Assembly: GCF_029360645.1 (NCBI RefSeq) | Contig: NZ_JARDUA010000010.1 | Coordinates: forward strand, 1-64,000 | Direction: 5' to 3' | Origin: Pontibacter litorisediminis | Lineage (GTDB): Bacteria > Bacteroidota > Bacteroidia > Cytophagales > Hymenobacteraceae | DNA length: 64,000 nucleotides | Shown: in pieces, positions 1 to 9,358 of the stretch | How the letters are laid out: each line of letters starts with the position of its first letter | Position numbering within the stretch: position 1 is the first letter of the stretch | Position numbers and translations under genes: made by a program | The notes under the pieces: model-generated | What the model was told of the DNA's origin: nothing | Databases searched by the model: none | The model's input: only the letters and a program-made list of their open reading frames with translations

Positions 1-26
1 AAGGCGCTGCTGATCAGGTTTGAGAC

Positions 27-66
27 AAAAGCCAGCAACTGGATGGCCCTCCACGTGCTGGCTTTT
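27..66. terminator. Hairpin terminator, left edge
   Basis: A perfect 11-bp stem (AAAAGCCAGCA at 27-37 pairs with 56-66) encloses an 18-nt loop and ends in TTTT, so it could work in both directions. A short open frame on the plus strand ends at TGA 21-23 just before it, which fits the tail of an upstream gene, but only seven codons are visible and no product can be assigned. Confidence 0.6.
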
Positions 67-185
67 ACAGTGCTTTTTGTTCGGAAAATTAAAAGATGTG
101 AGAAACTCTAAACAGGTTCTATACCTATTGATGCTCAATACAATAACGCTAAGCAACTAAATTTATTAGCAACCATAAAGTGCAG

Positions 186-695
186 TTAATTTTCTACTCC
201 GAGGTAAGTTTTCCAGTCCGAATTGCTGTGGTTCAGGTGCAGCTGCAGGAATGTTTGGAGGGTGGGGCGCGTAGGTTTCCGAAGAAGTTTAAGCCCGGCT
301 TCCTCGGGGGTACGGTCGCCTTTGCGGGAGTTGCAGCGCGAGCAAGCGGTTACCAGGTTCTGCCACTTGGTTTCTCCACCCCGGCAGCGCGGCAACAGAT
401 GGTCCAGCGTTAAATGTTTGACCGAACCGCAATACTGGCAGCTGTAGTTGTCGCGGCGCATCACATTGTGGCGGCTCAGGGCAATGCCATAGTACGGCAC
501 CCGCACATAGCGTTGCAGCCGGATAATGGAGGGCACAGGATACGTGGTGCTGACAGTATGAAGCACCTCGGAGGCAGACTTGGAGACCATCTCCGCCTTA
601 TCGAGGTACACCAAACGAAAAGCCCTCTGGATAGAACATACAGCAATTGCGCTGAAGTCCTGGTTCAGGATGAGTACTTTGTCTTTCATGGCCAA
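186..695 (-). CDS. HNH endonuclease family protein
   Basis: This 169-residue protein has the fold-defining residues of the HNH nuclease family: zinc ligands C86 and C89 and C118 and C121, the D98-H99 pair at the start of the nuclease motif, and N113. The N-terminal half, with 'LVYLDKAEMV' near residue 30, is typical of a small stand-alone HNH protein common in Bacteroidota whose cellular role is not established. HNH proteins cut or nick DNA using a metal held by the two His/Asn positions. The start could be residue 1 or the Met at residue 3. It lies downstream of the NlpC/P60 gene on the same strand with a 77-bp gap. No restriction or phage partner is adjacent, so a housekeeping or repair role is as likely as defence. 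Confidence 0.85.
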   Translation of the reverse strand: MAMKDKVLILNQDFSAIAVCSIQRAFRLVYLDKAEMVSKSASEVLHTVSTTYPVPSIIRLQRYVRVPYYGIALSRHNVMRRDNYSCQYCGSVKHLTLDHLLPRCRGGETKWQNLVTACSRCNSRKGDRTPEEAGLKLLRKPTRPTLQTFLQLHLNHSNSDWKTYLGVEN

Positions 696-772
696 TTTCT
701 GGTCTTTCGCCTACTCTTTTACGGAATTCACCGAAAAGCTGTAGCGCCAGATCCAAAGAAATCAGCAAGATT

Positions 773-1549
773 TTAGAGGTGAATTCGCTTGATAATGCGC
801 AGGTTATGGGAGTAGCGCTTGCGCTCTGCGTTGTAAATCCCGTTGTGGTCCAGCGTATCGATTCGGACTTCGCCATGGGCATGCATGATCTGCTGCCCCT
901 CCAGCACAAGGCCGACATGCGTGATGCGGCCTTCCGGGTTAGAAAAGTATGCCAGGTCACCTGGCTGGGCCTGCGTCACGAAGTGCACCTCCTCCCCATG
1001 GCTCACCTGCTGGTAAGCATCGCGCGGCAGTTGGTAGCCGCAGATACCGAACACGAGTTGCGTGAAGCCGGAACAGTCGATACCGAAGATGGATTTGCCG
1101 CCCCACAAGTATGGCGCCTTCAGGAAGCTGTTGGCCACCTTCAGCAGCTGCGCCGGTGTAGCGTGGGTAGCTGGGTTAGAAGCCCTGCCGGTGTACTGGT
1201 ACCGCTCCTCTCCCACCCGGATGCTCATCCCGTCGAAGAAAGGCAGGTAACAGCCGATGCCCACCGGAATTCGCACCTCCGCGTTGCTTATTACCTGCAG
1301 CAGGTCCAGAGCGCGAGGGTGCTGGGAGCTGCACCATTCTTTGTAGTAGTCCGTTGATACCGGGGTGTGCTGCTTTGAGTCTATCCAACCACGGTAGCCG
1401 TCGGCGGCCAGTTGCAGCTGCAGCCAGTTACCGTCGCGCGCCACCACCTCGTAGCACTCGCCAAACGTCAGCTGCGTCACGATCTCAGCCTTGTCAGAAG
1501 TTTCGGCGCGCATGGGCACCACACTCAGCATTCCTATTCCGTATTCCAC
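773..1549 (-). CDS. NlpC/P60 family peptidoglycan hydrolase with SH3 domain
   Basis: This 258-residue protein has an N-terminal bacterial SH3-like part (about residues 10-115) and a C-terminal NlpC/P60 cysteine peptidase (about 135-255). The catalytic residues are visible: C159 in 'FGIDCSGF', H211 in 'RITHVGLVL' and a third polar residue, H223, in 'IMHAHGEV'. Such enzymes usually cut the D-Glu/meso-DAP bond of peptidoglycan stem peptides, as dipeptidyl-peptidase VI does. No signal peptide is evident, which matches the cytoplasmic YkfC-like branch that recycles murein peptides; export by another route cannot be excluded. The start was chosen as the first Met of the frame. Confidence 0.85.
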   Translation of the reverse strand: MEYGIGMLSVVPMRAETSDKAEIVTQLTFGECYEVVARDGNWLQLQLAADGYRGWIDSKQHTPVSTDYYKEWCSSQHPRALDLLQVISNAEVRIPVGIGCYLPFFDGMSIRVGEERYQYTGRASNPATHATPAQLLKVANSFLKAPYLWGGKSIFGIDCSGFTQLVFGICGYQLPRDAYQQVSHGEEVHFVTQAQPGDLAYFSNPEGRITHVGLVLEGQQIMHAHGEVRIDTLDHNGIYNAERKRYSHNLRIIKRIHL

Positions 1550-1576
1550 TTTTGTTTAAATTGTGATTGAGTGAAA

Positions 1577-1711
1577 GAGTGATTGAGTGAATATTAAATG
1601 AGGGATTGGTTAAATGTTTTCAAAGTATAAAATAAGTATAAACCAGTACCTTTTTGCCTTTATAGGGCTTTAGAAAAGTATAAATTTAATCACACATTCA
1701 CTCAATCACTC
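1577..1711. repeat. 16-bp perfect inverted repeat in the smpB-NlpC gap
   Basis: GAGTGATTGAGTGAAT at 1577-1592 is repeated as its exact reverse complement at 1696-1711, 103 bp away. The left arm sits in a short tandem of GATTGAGTGA-like words (1565-1590). The intervening DNA is AT-rich and holds three AAGTATA heptamers. The arms could act as a long-range terminator or be a dispersed simple-sequence word; the sequence alone does not decide. Confidence 0.7.
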
Positions 1712-1722
1712 ATTCAAAATCC

Positions 1723-2190
1723 CTAGTATCCGCTGCGCTCCATCTCGCGCTTCACATCTTTTGCCTTTATGTCTTCCCGCTTGTCATACAGCTTTTTACC
1801 ACGCGCCAGCGCAATTTCTACTTTAGCAAAGCCACGGTCGTTTATGAACATGCGGATCGGGATGATCGTTACCCCCTGCTCCTCAGCGCCACGCTCCAGT
1901 TTGCGCAATTCGCTCTTGTTGAGCAAGAGCTTTCGGGCGCGCATGGGCTCGTGGTTGTAATGGGTGCCCTCGGTGTAGGTGGAGATGTGCACATTGTGCA
2001 GCCACAGCTCATTGCGGGTAAACACGCAATAGCCGTCCTGCATGTTCACCTTTCCCTCCCGTATCGATTTTATCTCTGTTCCCATCAGCATCACGCCAGC
2101 CGTATACTTGTCGAGGAACTGGTACTCGAAGGAGGCTTTGCGGTTTACGATGTTAACGTGCTTCTGTATTCTGTCTTTGTCTTTCGCCAT
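1723..2190 (-). CDS. smpB: SsrA-binding protein SmpB
   Basis: This is a full-length SmpB of 155 residues. It binds tmRNA (SsrA) and delivers it to stalled ribosomes for trans-translation and tagging of incomplete proteins. Family signatures are visible: 'GTEIKSIREGKVNMQDGY' around residues 37-54, 'HYNHEP' near 77-82, the 'RKLLLN' block, and a basic C-terminal tail rich in Lys/Arg ending 'KREMERSGY' that folds into the ribosomal A site. The gene starts directly after the stop of the thioesterase gene with no gap, so the two are probably co-transcribed. The ATG start is unambiguous. Confidence 0.97.
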   Translation of the reverse strand: MAKDKDRIQKHVNIVNRKASFEYQFLDKYTAGVMLMGTEIKSIREGKVNMQDGYCVFTRNELWLHNVHISTYTEGTHYNHEPMRARKLLLNKSELRKLERGAEEQGVTIIPIRMFINDRGFAKVEIALARGKKLYDKREDIKAKDVKREMERSGY

Positions 2191-2577
2191 TTATACTTGC
2201 TTCGGCGCCAAAATTTTCGCCAGTTTTTCTTTTTTCAAAATTTTCTGACCGGTTTCTCCGTCAGCCACCACACGCTCCCCCACTTTCGCCGTGAAGCTGC
2301 AGATTACGTCTATCCCTTCCTGTTTCATCAGCGTCGCCACAATCACCACATCCTCCCCCTCAAAGGCAGGTGCTTTATGGTTGATCGTTAAGCAGGTACC
2401 TATCCCCTCTTCATCCTCCGCTTTCATTTCCAGCACAAACAAGCGCCCTGCCCACTCTGCCGCCTGCGCCAGCGAGAAGGTAGAGCAAACGGCATGCACC
2501 AAACCATCCTCAAAACGGGCAAAGTCAGCCGCCGTTACGCGCTTAACATACGTACGGGTGTCACCGGGTTGTATCAT
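2191..2577 (-). CDS. Hotdog-fold thioesterase (FlK-like)
   Basis: This 128-residue protein has the layout of a single hotdog domain: an early helix region 'HAVCSTFSLAQAAEWAGRLF' (about 28-47) and the strand segment 'GTCLTINHKAP' (about 60-70). It is closest in appearance to the fluoroacetyl-CoA thioesterase (FlK)-like group. It should hydrolyse an acyl-CoA or related thioester in the cytoplasm; the substrate cannot be told. It directly abuts smpB. The family call rests on pattern recognition, so a non-catalytic hotdog protein is possible. Confidence 0.7.
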   Translation of the reverse strand: MIQPGDTRTYVKRVTAADFARFEDGLVHAVCSTFSLAQAAEWAGRLFVLEMKAEDEEGIGTCLTINHKAPAFEGEDVVIVATLMKQEGIDVICSFTAKVGERVVADGETGQKILKKEKLAKILAPKQV

Positions 2578-2725
2578 CGTTATTCGTTGTTCTCTAATCG
2601 TTGTTAGATTCAGGATTTACAGGAATGAAGTACTATCAGGATGATCAGCTTGAGTACCGTACCATTTCATCACCATAATTTTGTTATTGCCAATAATCAA
2701 TTAACGGATAACCAACAACAAATAA

Positions 2726-3733
2726 CTAAAATTTGAGCCTCGGCTCGGGGCTTACGTATTGCGTGGCAAAATCGCTTTCAAGGTACTGGAAGTGAGCCGC
2801 CATAGCAATCATGCCTGCATTGTCGGTGCAGTACTGAAAAGCCGGGATATACACATTCCAGTTGTGCTTCTGCGCATACTCCTGCAGCGTCTTGCGCAGC
2901 CCTGAGTTGGCCGACACACCGCCTGCTATCGCAATTTCACGGATACCCAGATCCTTAGCAGCCTGCTTCAGCTTCTTCAGCAGCGTTTTGATCAGCGTGT
3001 GCTGCACACTGGCGCAAATATCCACCAGGTGCTCCTGCACAAAATCAGGGTTCTCCTTCGTTTTATCTCTGAGGAAGTATAAAACTGACGTTTTGATGCC
3101 GCTGAACGAGTAATTATACTCCGGCATGTTGCCTACCGGGAACTCGAAAGCCTTTGGGTTGCCCTGTGCGGCCATTTTGTCGAGCATCGGCCCGCCCGGG
3201 TACGGCAGGCCCAGCATTTTAGCAGTCTTGTCGAAGGCCTCGCCCACGGCATCGTCGGTGGTTTGGCCGATAATCTCCATGTCCAGGTGATCTTTTACGA
3301 GCACGATCTGGGTATGGCCGCCGCTCACAGTCAGGCACAGGAACGGGAACTGAGGCTTAGGGTCATCGATAAAATGGGCCAGAATGTGCGCCTGCATGTG
3401 GTTTACCTCAATTAAAGGCACACCCAGGCCCAAGGCAAACGACTTGGCAAAAGAGCAGCCAACAAGCAGGGCGCCTAAAAGGCCGGGGCCGCGTGTGAAG
3501 GCAACTGCATTTAGCTCACTTTTTGCTACATTTGCCGTAAGCAAGGCCTGAGAAACCACCGGTATAATGTTCTGCTGATGGGCTCTGGAAGCCAGCTCCG
3601 GTACCACACCGCCAAATTGCTCGTGCACGGCCTGTGTGTTAACGATGTTAGACAATACCTTGCCCCCACGGATAACCGCGGCGGAGGTCTCGTCGCAGGA
3701 AGATTCTATCGCTAGTATTGTAGGTTCAGTCAT
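2726..3733 (-). CDS. tsaD: tRNA N6-threonylcarbamoyladenosine transferase TsaD
   Basis: TsaD transfers the threonylcarbamoyl group to A37 of ANN-decoding tRNAs, working with TsaB, TsaC and TsaE. The protein starts 'MTEPTILAIESSCDETSAA', the ATP-binding first strand of this ASKHA-fold family. The metal-binding histidines are H112 and H116 in 'NHMQAHILAH', and the nucleotide loop 'VSGGHTQI' follows. Length (335 aa from this start) is normal. A longer frame opens at TTG 3754, but the ATG at 3731-3733 fits the family N-terminus. This start lies 2 bp from the start codon of tamB on the other strand, so each gene's promoter must lie within or around the other's 5' end. Confidence 0.96.
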   Translation of the reverse strand: MTEPTILAIESSCDETSAAVIRGGKVLSNIVNTQAVHEQFGGVVPELASRAHQQNIIPVVSQALLTANVAKSELNAVAFTRGPGLLGALLVGCSFAKSFALGLGVPLIEVNHMQAHILAHFIDDPKPQFPFLCLTVSGGHTQIVLVKDHLDMEIIGQTTDDAVGEAFDKTAKMLGLPYPGGPMLDKMAAQGNPKAFEFPVGNMPEYNYSFSGIKTSVLYFLRDKTKENPDFVQEHLVDICASVQHTLIKTLLKKLKQAAKDLGIREIAIAGGVSANSGLRKTLQEYAQKHNWNVYIPAFQYCTDNAGMIAMAAHFQYLESDFATQYVSPEPRLKF

Positions 3734-3735
3734 CT

Positions 3736-6700
3736 TTGGAAAAAGAACAGTCAATAAATTACTTCAAAGTTATAGGAAAAGCTATTCTAAAAATAGTTTT
3801 GGGGCTGTTCCTGTTCCTTTTCCTGCTTTTTGCGGCTGTTTTTGTGGCTATACGCTTCCCAAGTGTGCAAACCAAAGTGGCGCAAAAGGTGGCGGCATAC
3901 TTATCTGAGGCCACCAAGCACGAGGTAAGCGTGGGCCGCGTAGACATAGAGTTTTTCAGTAACGTGGTGCTGGAACAGCTACAGGTAAAGGACAACCGCC
4001 AGCAGGAACTCTTCTATATAGGCCGCGCCGAGGCAGACATCAACGCCTTCTCCATCCTTAACCCGAATAACCTGAGCATAAGCACCCTGGAACTGCAGGA
4101 GCCGCGGGCCAACCTGGTTAAGTATGAGGGGGCAGACTCCCTCAACCTTAGCTCTTTTATCAGTGCCCTACAGGGCTTGTTTGTAAAGGACACCACCAAG
4201 GTCTCCAAGCCCTTCAATTTCGAGCTGGACGAACTCATCATCAAGAACGGCAGCTTCACCTACGATGACTTTAACTTTCCCCGCACCGACTATGGGATGG
4301 ATTACCGCCACCTAGCCTTTACCAACCTGAGCGGCCGCTTTGATGAGATACAGCTGGAGGACACGCTGAAGGTGCAGGTAACTGACCTGATGGCACTGGA
4401 GACAAACTCCGACACCCGCCTGCACAACCTGGACACGCGTATGACCTACGCCCCCACCTTCTGGGATTGGGAGGCACTGGACCTGCAGCTCAACAACAGC
4501 AACCTGCAAAACCGCGTCCGATTCGACTATAGCACCTTCGGCAACTTTGCCCATTTTGTAGACAGTGTGCGGATGACAGCCAACCTGGAGAATAGCAAAG
4601 TATACTCGCAGGACATTGCCGTGTTTGCGCCACAACTTAAAGAGTACGATGAGAACCTGCAGGTAAACTCATTGAAGCTAAGGGGGTTTGTCCGGGACTT
4701 CGCGGCCACTGACGTGGACCTGGAGTATGGGCGCAACACCCACATTGTGGGCAGTATAAATGCGGACGGTTTGCCAAACTTTAAGGAAACATTTGCCAAC
4801 CTAAGGCTGAAGCCATCCACCATCAGCGCCGAGGACCTGAAGCAGTTCCTGCCGCAGGAGGCTTACCAAATTGCATCCCGGCTGGGCACCGTGCGTCTGG
4901 ACGGGCGCTTCCTGGGCTTCTACAACGACTTTGTGGCCAATGGCGAGTTCGGCACGGCGCTGGGCAACCTGCGCTCGGACATCAACCTGAAAATCGACGA
5001 CGACACCCGCACCTCCTCCTACAGCGGCTTCGTGACCACTAATGGGTTTAACCTGGGCCGCTTGTTAGACGCAGAAAAGCAGATCAGCTCCATCTCCATG
5101 AGCGGTCGCTTACAGGGCTCTGGGTTCACCTTGCAAACGGCTGATGTGAAGGCAGACGTAAACATCCGCCAGGTGCAGCTCCTGGGGTACAATTACCAGA
5201 ACATTCGGGCCGACGGAGTCTTAAAGCAGCAGGTGTTTACAGGTGATGTCGCCATTAACGACCCGAACCTGGTATTTACAGCCAGTGGTGAGGTAAACCT
5301 GGCAGAGCAGCGGAAAGCCTTTAACATGCTCGCTGACCTGGAGCGCATTAACTTCCAGGCCCTGCACCTGACAGATGAGCCATTTTTGCTAAGCGCCCAG
5401 GCTAACCTCAACTTCAGCGGCCTCCATCTCGATGATTTTGAGGGCACCGCCCGGTTTGACAGTGCCTATGTCAGCTACAACGGCAACAGCCTCTCCCTCG
5501 ACTCCATGCTGATCGCCTCTGAGATTGCTGCCGGGCAGCGTACGCTAGACCTGTTTTCTAACCTGCTGGACCTGCACGTGAACGGCAACTTCAACTATAC
5601 CACGCTCATCGACGACCTCAAAACGCTGGTGCAGGAGTACAAACTTAACTTTGAGAGCAACGATGCAGCCACGGCAGCCTACTATAGCCGCAAACCCAGG
5701 AGCACCGGCAATGAGTATGCCGTCAACTACCGCATGAACCTGAAAAGGGCCAACCCGATTCTGGAGATGTTCATGCCGGAACTCACGATTTCCGACAGTT
5801 CTCAGGTGGAGGGCTCCTTTCGCCACGATGCCACCGCCATACTTGACCTCTACGCCACGATTGACACCATCAACTATGATAACTATACCTTGTATGGTAA
5901 CAACATCGAACTAAACACCTCTAAGATGCTGGATAACCCGGATGTGCTGGCTGCGCTTCTCTTCACCTCCCGCCAGCAGGAGATTCCGGGCGCCGGTTCT
6001 GCGCAGGACTTTTTCCTGGAGGGGATCTGGAGCGAGCGCACCATACAGTTTGCCTCCAGTTTGCGCCAGCCGCAGCAGAACAACCGCGCCCTTATTACGG
6101 GCGACCTGAACTTCCTTCAGAATCAGATCCAGATCGTTTTTGACCAGTCTGACATTACGCTGCAGCAGAATGAATGGGCTTTTGTGCCCGGAAACACGGT
6201 ATACATTAGCGAGGCCGGCAAGCGGCTGGTGTTCGAAAATTTCGCCCTCACGAACCAGAACCAGGTTATACGCGCTGACGGAGAGGTGTCGCGCAACCCG
6301 GATAGCCGCCTGGAACTGATTGTGGAGAACTTTAAACTCAACAACCTGAACCCGCTCCTCTCGATGAAGATCGCAGGCGAGGTGACCGCCCAGCTTACGG
6401 CACAGGACCTCTACAACGAGGCCAAGGTAAATGCCGCCATGCAGGTAGATTCCTTTTACCTGGACAATGTGTTTATCGGCAACGTGGTGGGCAGCACCGA
6501 CTGGACCAAGGCCAAACAGCGGGCAACAGTGGATTTGGGCATCCAGCGGGACGCCAAGAAGGTGCTCTCCCTGACCGGCTTTTACAACCCGCAGGTAGAG
6601 GAAGACCAACTGGACCTGCTGGCCGTCTTGGACCAGGCCAACCTGAAACTGGTAGAGCCGGTGCTCCGCGGGCTCTTCTCCGACTTAGGTGGGGAGATGG

Positions 6701-8286
6701 AGGGGCGCATCCGCATCCTGGGCAATCTCGATTACCCTGTCCTGAAAGGGTCAGTTATGGTAACGGGCGGCCAGTTTACGTTCGACTACCTCAACACCAC
6801 CTACCGCTTCTCCGACCGTATTTACCTCGGCCCGAACAGCATCAGCTTCCGAAACGCGCAGCTACAGGATTTATTTGGCAACAAAGCAACAGTGTCGGGC
6901 GGTATCGCACATGACGGTTTCCGGAACATGGTGATAGACATGGAGGCCCGCTACCGTAACTTTATGGTGCTGAATACGACGGAACAGCAAAACGAACTCT
7001 TCTACGGGACAGCTTTCGCCACGGGCACGGCCAGCGTGCTGGGGCCGACCGAGAACCTGCAGGTGCGGGTAGACGCGCGTAGCGAAGAAAACACCCGTAT
7101 CGTGCTGCCCCTCGACTACCAGACCGACGTGTCCCGGAAAGACTTTATCCGCTTCGTGAACAACAACCCGGAGGCGGCCACAGGTGTAGAGGTGGAAGCC
7201 GAGAACCACATCGTAGACCTGTCCGGTATCAACCTGGACTTTAACCTGGATGTAACCGACGATGCCTATTTTGAGATTATTATTGACCGCACCACCGGTG
7301 ACGTGATCCGTGGCTCAGGCAACGGCGATATTCAAATGACCATTGACACCCGCGGCGACTTTAACATGTATGGCACTTTTGAGATTACCCGGGGCGCTTA
7401 CAACCTGAACTTGCTGGAGGGCCTGCTTACCCGGGAATTCCGGGTAGTACCGGGAGGCACCATCACCTGGAACGGCGACCCTACGGCTGGCGTGATGGAC
7501 ATCCGTGCCAACTATACCCAAATGGCCTCCTTCAACAACCTCGTCAGCGATTTTAACAGCGCTGGGCGCTACCCGGTTACAGCCGTGATCGACCTGCGCG
7601 GACCGCTGCTCACCCCCCAGATACAGCTTGGCCTTAGCTTTGACCAGTTGCCGCAGGAGGTGCAGTCTTCGCCCTACCTGTACCCGATCATCAACTCTAT
7701 TAAAAGCGATGAAAGCGAGCTGAACCGACAGGTGTTCAGTTTGCTGGTGCTGCAGCGCCTTTCACCGCAGGGCACCCTTGCCTTCGACAGCAGCGTGGGC
7801 GCCGGCGCCGTGGGAGGCAGCTTGGGCAGCCTTCTTTCCGGGCAGCTGAACAACTTCTTCAACAGCATCGACTCGAACCTGGAGGTGGACATTGGCCTGG
7901 GAAGCGTGGGAGGCCCGGATGCCCTGGCAGCGCTGCAGGTGCGCCTGAGCTATACGTTCCTGCAGGGGCGCCTGCGCATTACGAGCGAGACAGGCTTCGG
8001 CAGCTCGCGCGATGACGCACGGGGCACCGGCTATGTAGGCGACTGGACACTGGACTATTACCTCTCGCAGACCGGTGAGCTGCGCGCGCGCCTGGAGTAT
8101 AACACTACCCCTAACTTCTTTACGGGCCGCATTACCCAAAGCCAAAGTATAAGTTTGCTGCACACCAAGCGCTTTGATAACCTGCGCGACCTGTTCCGCA
8201 GCGAGAAGCGCGCCCGCCGCCAGCAACGCCTTGAGATGGAGCGCGACCGCATCATACTGGACTCGGACCCGCGGCTAGAGCTTTAG
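3736..8286 (+). CDS. tamB: Translocation/assembly module TamB-like protein
   Basis: This 1516-residue protein has an N-terminal membrane anchor (about residues 17-40, 'IVLGLFLFLFLLFAAVFVAI') followed by a very long beta-rich periplasmic body and a C-terminal DUF490/TamB domain (about 1050-1490). TamB-like proteins bridge inner and outer membranes as a hydrophobic groove and take part in outer-membrane protein assembly and/or phospholipid transport. The only plausible start in this frame is TTG 3736: a stop lies at 3721-3723 with no ATG between. The C-terminus ends in a basic tail. It is divergent from tsaD, an arrangement common in Bacteroidota. It stands alone, without a TamA partner next door. 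GC and codon use match the neighbouring housekeeping genes. Confidence 0.92.
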   Translation: MEKEQSINYFKVIGKAILKIVLGLFLFLFLLFAAVFVAIRFPSVQTKVAQKVAAYLSEATKHEVSVGRVDIEFFSNVVLEQLQVKDNRQQELFYIGRAEADINAFSILNPNNLSISTLELQEPRANLVKYEGADSLNLSSFISALQGLFVKDTTKVSKPFNFELDELIIKNGSFTYDDFNFPRTDYGMDYRHLAFTNLSGRFDEIQLEDTLKVQVTDLMALETNSDTRLHNLDTRMTYAPTFWDWEALDLQLNNSNLQNRVRFDYSTFGNFAHFVDSVRMTANLENSKVYSQDIAVFAPQLKEYDENLQVNSLKLRGFVRDFAATDVDLEYGRNTHIVGSINADGLPNFKETFANLRLKPSTISAEDLKQFLPQEAYQIASRLGTVRLDGRFLGFYNDFVANGEFGTALGNLRSDINLKIDDDTRTSSYSGFVTTNGFNLGRLLDAEKQISSISMSGRLQGSGFTLQTADVKADVNIRQVQLLGYNYQNIRADGVLKQQVFTGDVAINDPNLVFTASGEVNLAEQRKAFNMLADLERINFQALHLTDEPFLLSAQANLNFSGLHLDDFEGTARFDSAYVSYNGNSLSLDSMLIASEIAAGQRTLDLFSNLLDLHVNGNFNYTTLIDDLKTLVQEYKLNFESNDAATAAYYSRKPRSTGNEYAVNYRMNLKRANPILEMFMPELTISDSSQVEGSFRHDATAILDLYATIDTINYDNYTLYGNNIELNTSKMLDNPDVLAALLFTSRQQEIPGAGSAQDFFLEGIWSERTIQFASSLRQPQQNNRALITGDLNFLQNQIQIVFDQSDITLQQNEWAFVPGNTVYISEAGKRLVFENFALTNQNQVIRADGEVSRNPDSRLELIVENFKLNNLNPLLSMKIAGEVTAQLTAQDLYNEAKVNAAMQVDSFYLDNVFIGNVVGSTDWTKAKQRATVDLGIQRDAKKVLSLTGFYNPQVEEDQLDLLAVLDQANLKLVEPVLRGLFSDLGGEMEGRIRILGNLDYPVLKGSVMVTGGQFTFDYLNTTYRFSDRIYLGPNSISFRNAQLQDLFGNKATVSGGIAHDGFRNMVIDMEARYRNFMVLNTTEQQNELFYGTAFATGTASVLGPTENLQVRVDARSEENTRIVLPLDYQTDVSRKDFIRFVNNNPEAATGVEVEAENHIVDLSGINLDFNLDVTDDAYFEIIIDRTTGDVIRGSGNGDIQMTIDTRGDFNMYGTFEITRGAYNLNLLEGLLTREFRVVPGGTITWNGDPTAGVMDIRANYTQMASFNNLVSDFNSAGRYPVTAVIDLRGPLLTPQIQLGLSFDQLPQEVQSSPYLYPIINSIKSDESELNRQVFSLLVLQRLSPQGTLAFDSSVGAGAVGGSLGSLLSGQLNNFFNSIDSNLEVDIGLGSVGGPDALAALQVRLSYTFLQGRLRITSETGFGSSRDDARGTGYVGDWTLDYYLSQTGELRARLEYNTTPNFFTGRITQSQSISLLHTKRFDNLRDLFRSEKRARRQQRLEMERDRIILDSDPRLEL

Positions 8287-8432
8287 ATGCGGGCTTGAGC
8301 ATTATACCCGCATACTATTATAGCTACATCTGCGGAGGGGTGTCAAGCGGCCCTGCCTGGCTTACCAAGTACAGATAGGCCTATTTTTACTGGCTTTGCC
8401 CGGTGCTCCTGCGCTTTTGTAAAATATATTCC

Positions 8433-8440
8433 TAATTTTG
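8433..8440 (+). promoter_or_regulatory. Candidate Bacteroidota -7 element upstream of ftsX
   Basis: TAATTTTG matches the TAnnTTTG consensus of the primary Bacteroidota sigma factor and lies 17 bp before the ftsX ATG. A TTTTG sits upstream at 8415-8419, closer than the usual 19-21 bp spacing, so the -33 element is not convincing. Confidence 0.4.
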
Positions 8441-8457
8441 TGAGGAAGGCTAAAGCT

Positions 8458-9354
8458 ATGGCGACGAAAGTAAAACACATTAAAAAGAAAAAGTTAGGCA
8501 ATTACCCCCACCTGATGGTAGTGTTCAGCATCACGCTGGCACTTTTTGTCATCGGGGTGTTCGGGTTGCTGCTGATCCATGCCGAAAAGCTGTCGGAGAA
8601 GGTAAAGGAAAGCATAGAAATGCAAGTATACCTGGACCGCAACCTGACAGAGGTGCAGCGGGTGAGGCTACAGAAAACCTTCGCAGCCAAAGAGTACATT
8701 GCCTTCCAGAACGACACAGCGCAGGTGCGCTATGTATCCAAGGAAGATGGAGCCAAAGCCTTTTTAGATGAGACCGGCGAGGACTTCATGGCTTTCCTGG
8801 GCGATAACCCGTTGCGCGACGCTTACGTGCTCCGCATCGATGCCGACCACTCCAGCTCTGCCATGCTCAAAAGTATAAAGCTGGACCTGGAGGAGGTGGA
8901 AGGTGTGTATGAAGTGCAGTACGTGGAGAGCCTAATCGAATCCATCAACCAGAACATCCAGAAAATCAGCATTATCCTTATCGGTTTTGCCGCCATACTG
9001 GTGCTGGTAGTCATCATCCTCATCAACAATACCATCAAGCTGGCCCTCTACTCGCAGCGTTTTTTAATCCGCAGCATGCAGTTGGTGGGGGCCACGTCGT
9101 TCTTTATCCAGCGCCCATTCCTGAACCGCGCTGCCTGGCAGGGCATTGTGAGCGGCATGCTGGCTTCTGCCCTGTTGTTTGGCCTGATGCACTATGCTTA
9201 TAATGAGATTGCGGAGCTCCAACTGCTGCGCAACGACGAGCAAACCTACATATTGATGGGAGCCCTAGTCATACTTGGTTTGATCATTGGTTTTATGAGC
9301 TCTTACCGCGCAGTGCGCAAGTACCTGGGCATGTCTCTAGATGAACTATATTAA
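8458..9354 (+). CDS. ftsX: Cell division protein FtsX (permease-like)
   Basis: FtsX is the membrane partner of the FtsE ATPase and couples divisome signals to peptidoglycan hydrolases. The protein has a short basic N-terminus, a first transmembrane helix (about residues 20-42), an extracytoplasmic domain (about 45-165) and three further helices, including 'ILIGFAAILVLVVIILINN'. The ATG at 8458 ('MATKVKH') is preferred over a GTG at 8440, which overlaps the candidate promoter. ftsE is not adjacent, as is usual in Bacteroidota. It heads a tightly packed run with DUF3098, uppP, truB and ribF. Confidence 0.9.
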   Translation: MATKVKHIKKKKLGNYPHLMVVFSITLALFVIGVFGLLLIHAEKLSEKVKESIEMQVYLDRNLTEVQRVRLQKTFAAKEYIAFQNDTAQVRYVSKEDGAKAFLDETGEDFMAFLGDNPLRDAYVLRIDADHSSSAMLKSIKLDLEEVEGVYEVQYVESLIESINQNIQKISIILIGFAAILVLVVIILINNTIKLALYSQRFLIRSMQLVGATSFFIQRPFLNRAAWQGIVSGMLASALLFGLMHYAYNEIAELQLLRNDEQTYILMGALVILGLIIGFMSSYRAVRKYLGMSLDELY

Positions 9355-9358
9355 TACT

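Noticed and set aside
5911..6609. A 232-codon open frame antisense to tamB
   Set aside because: It is a codon shadow of tamB with no recognisable features.
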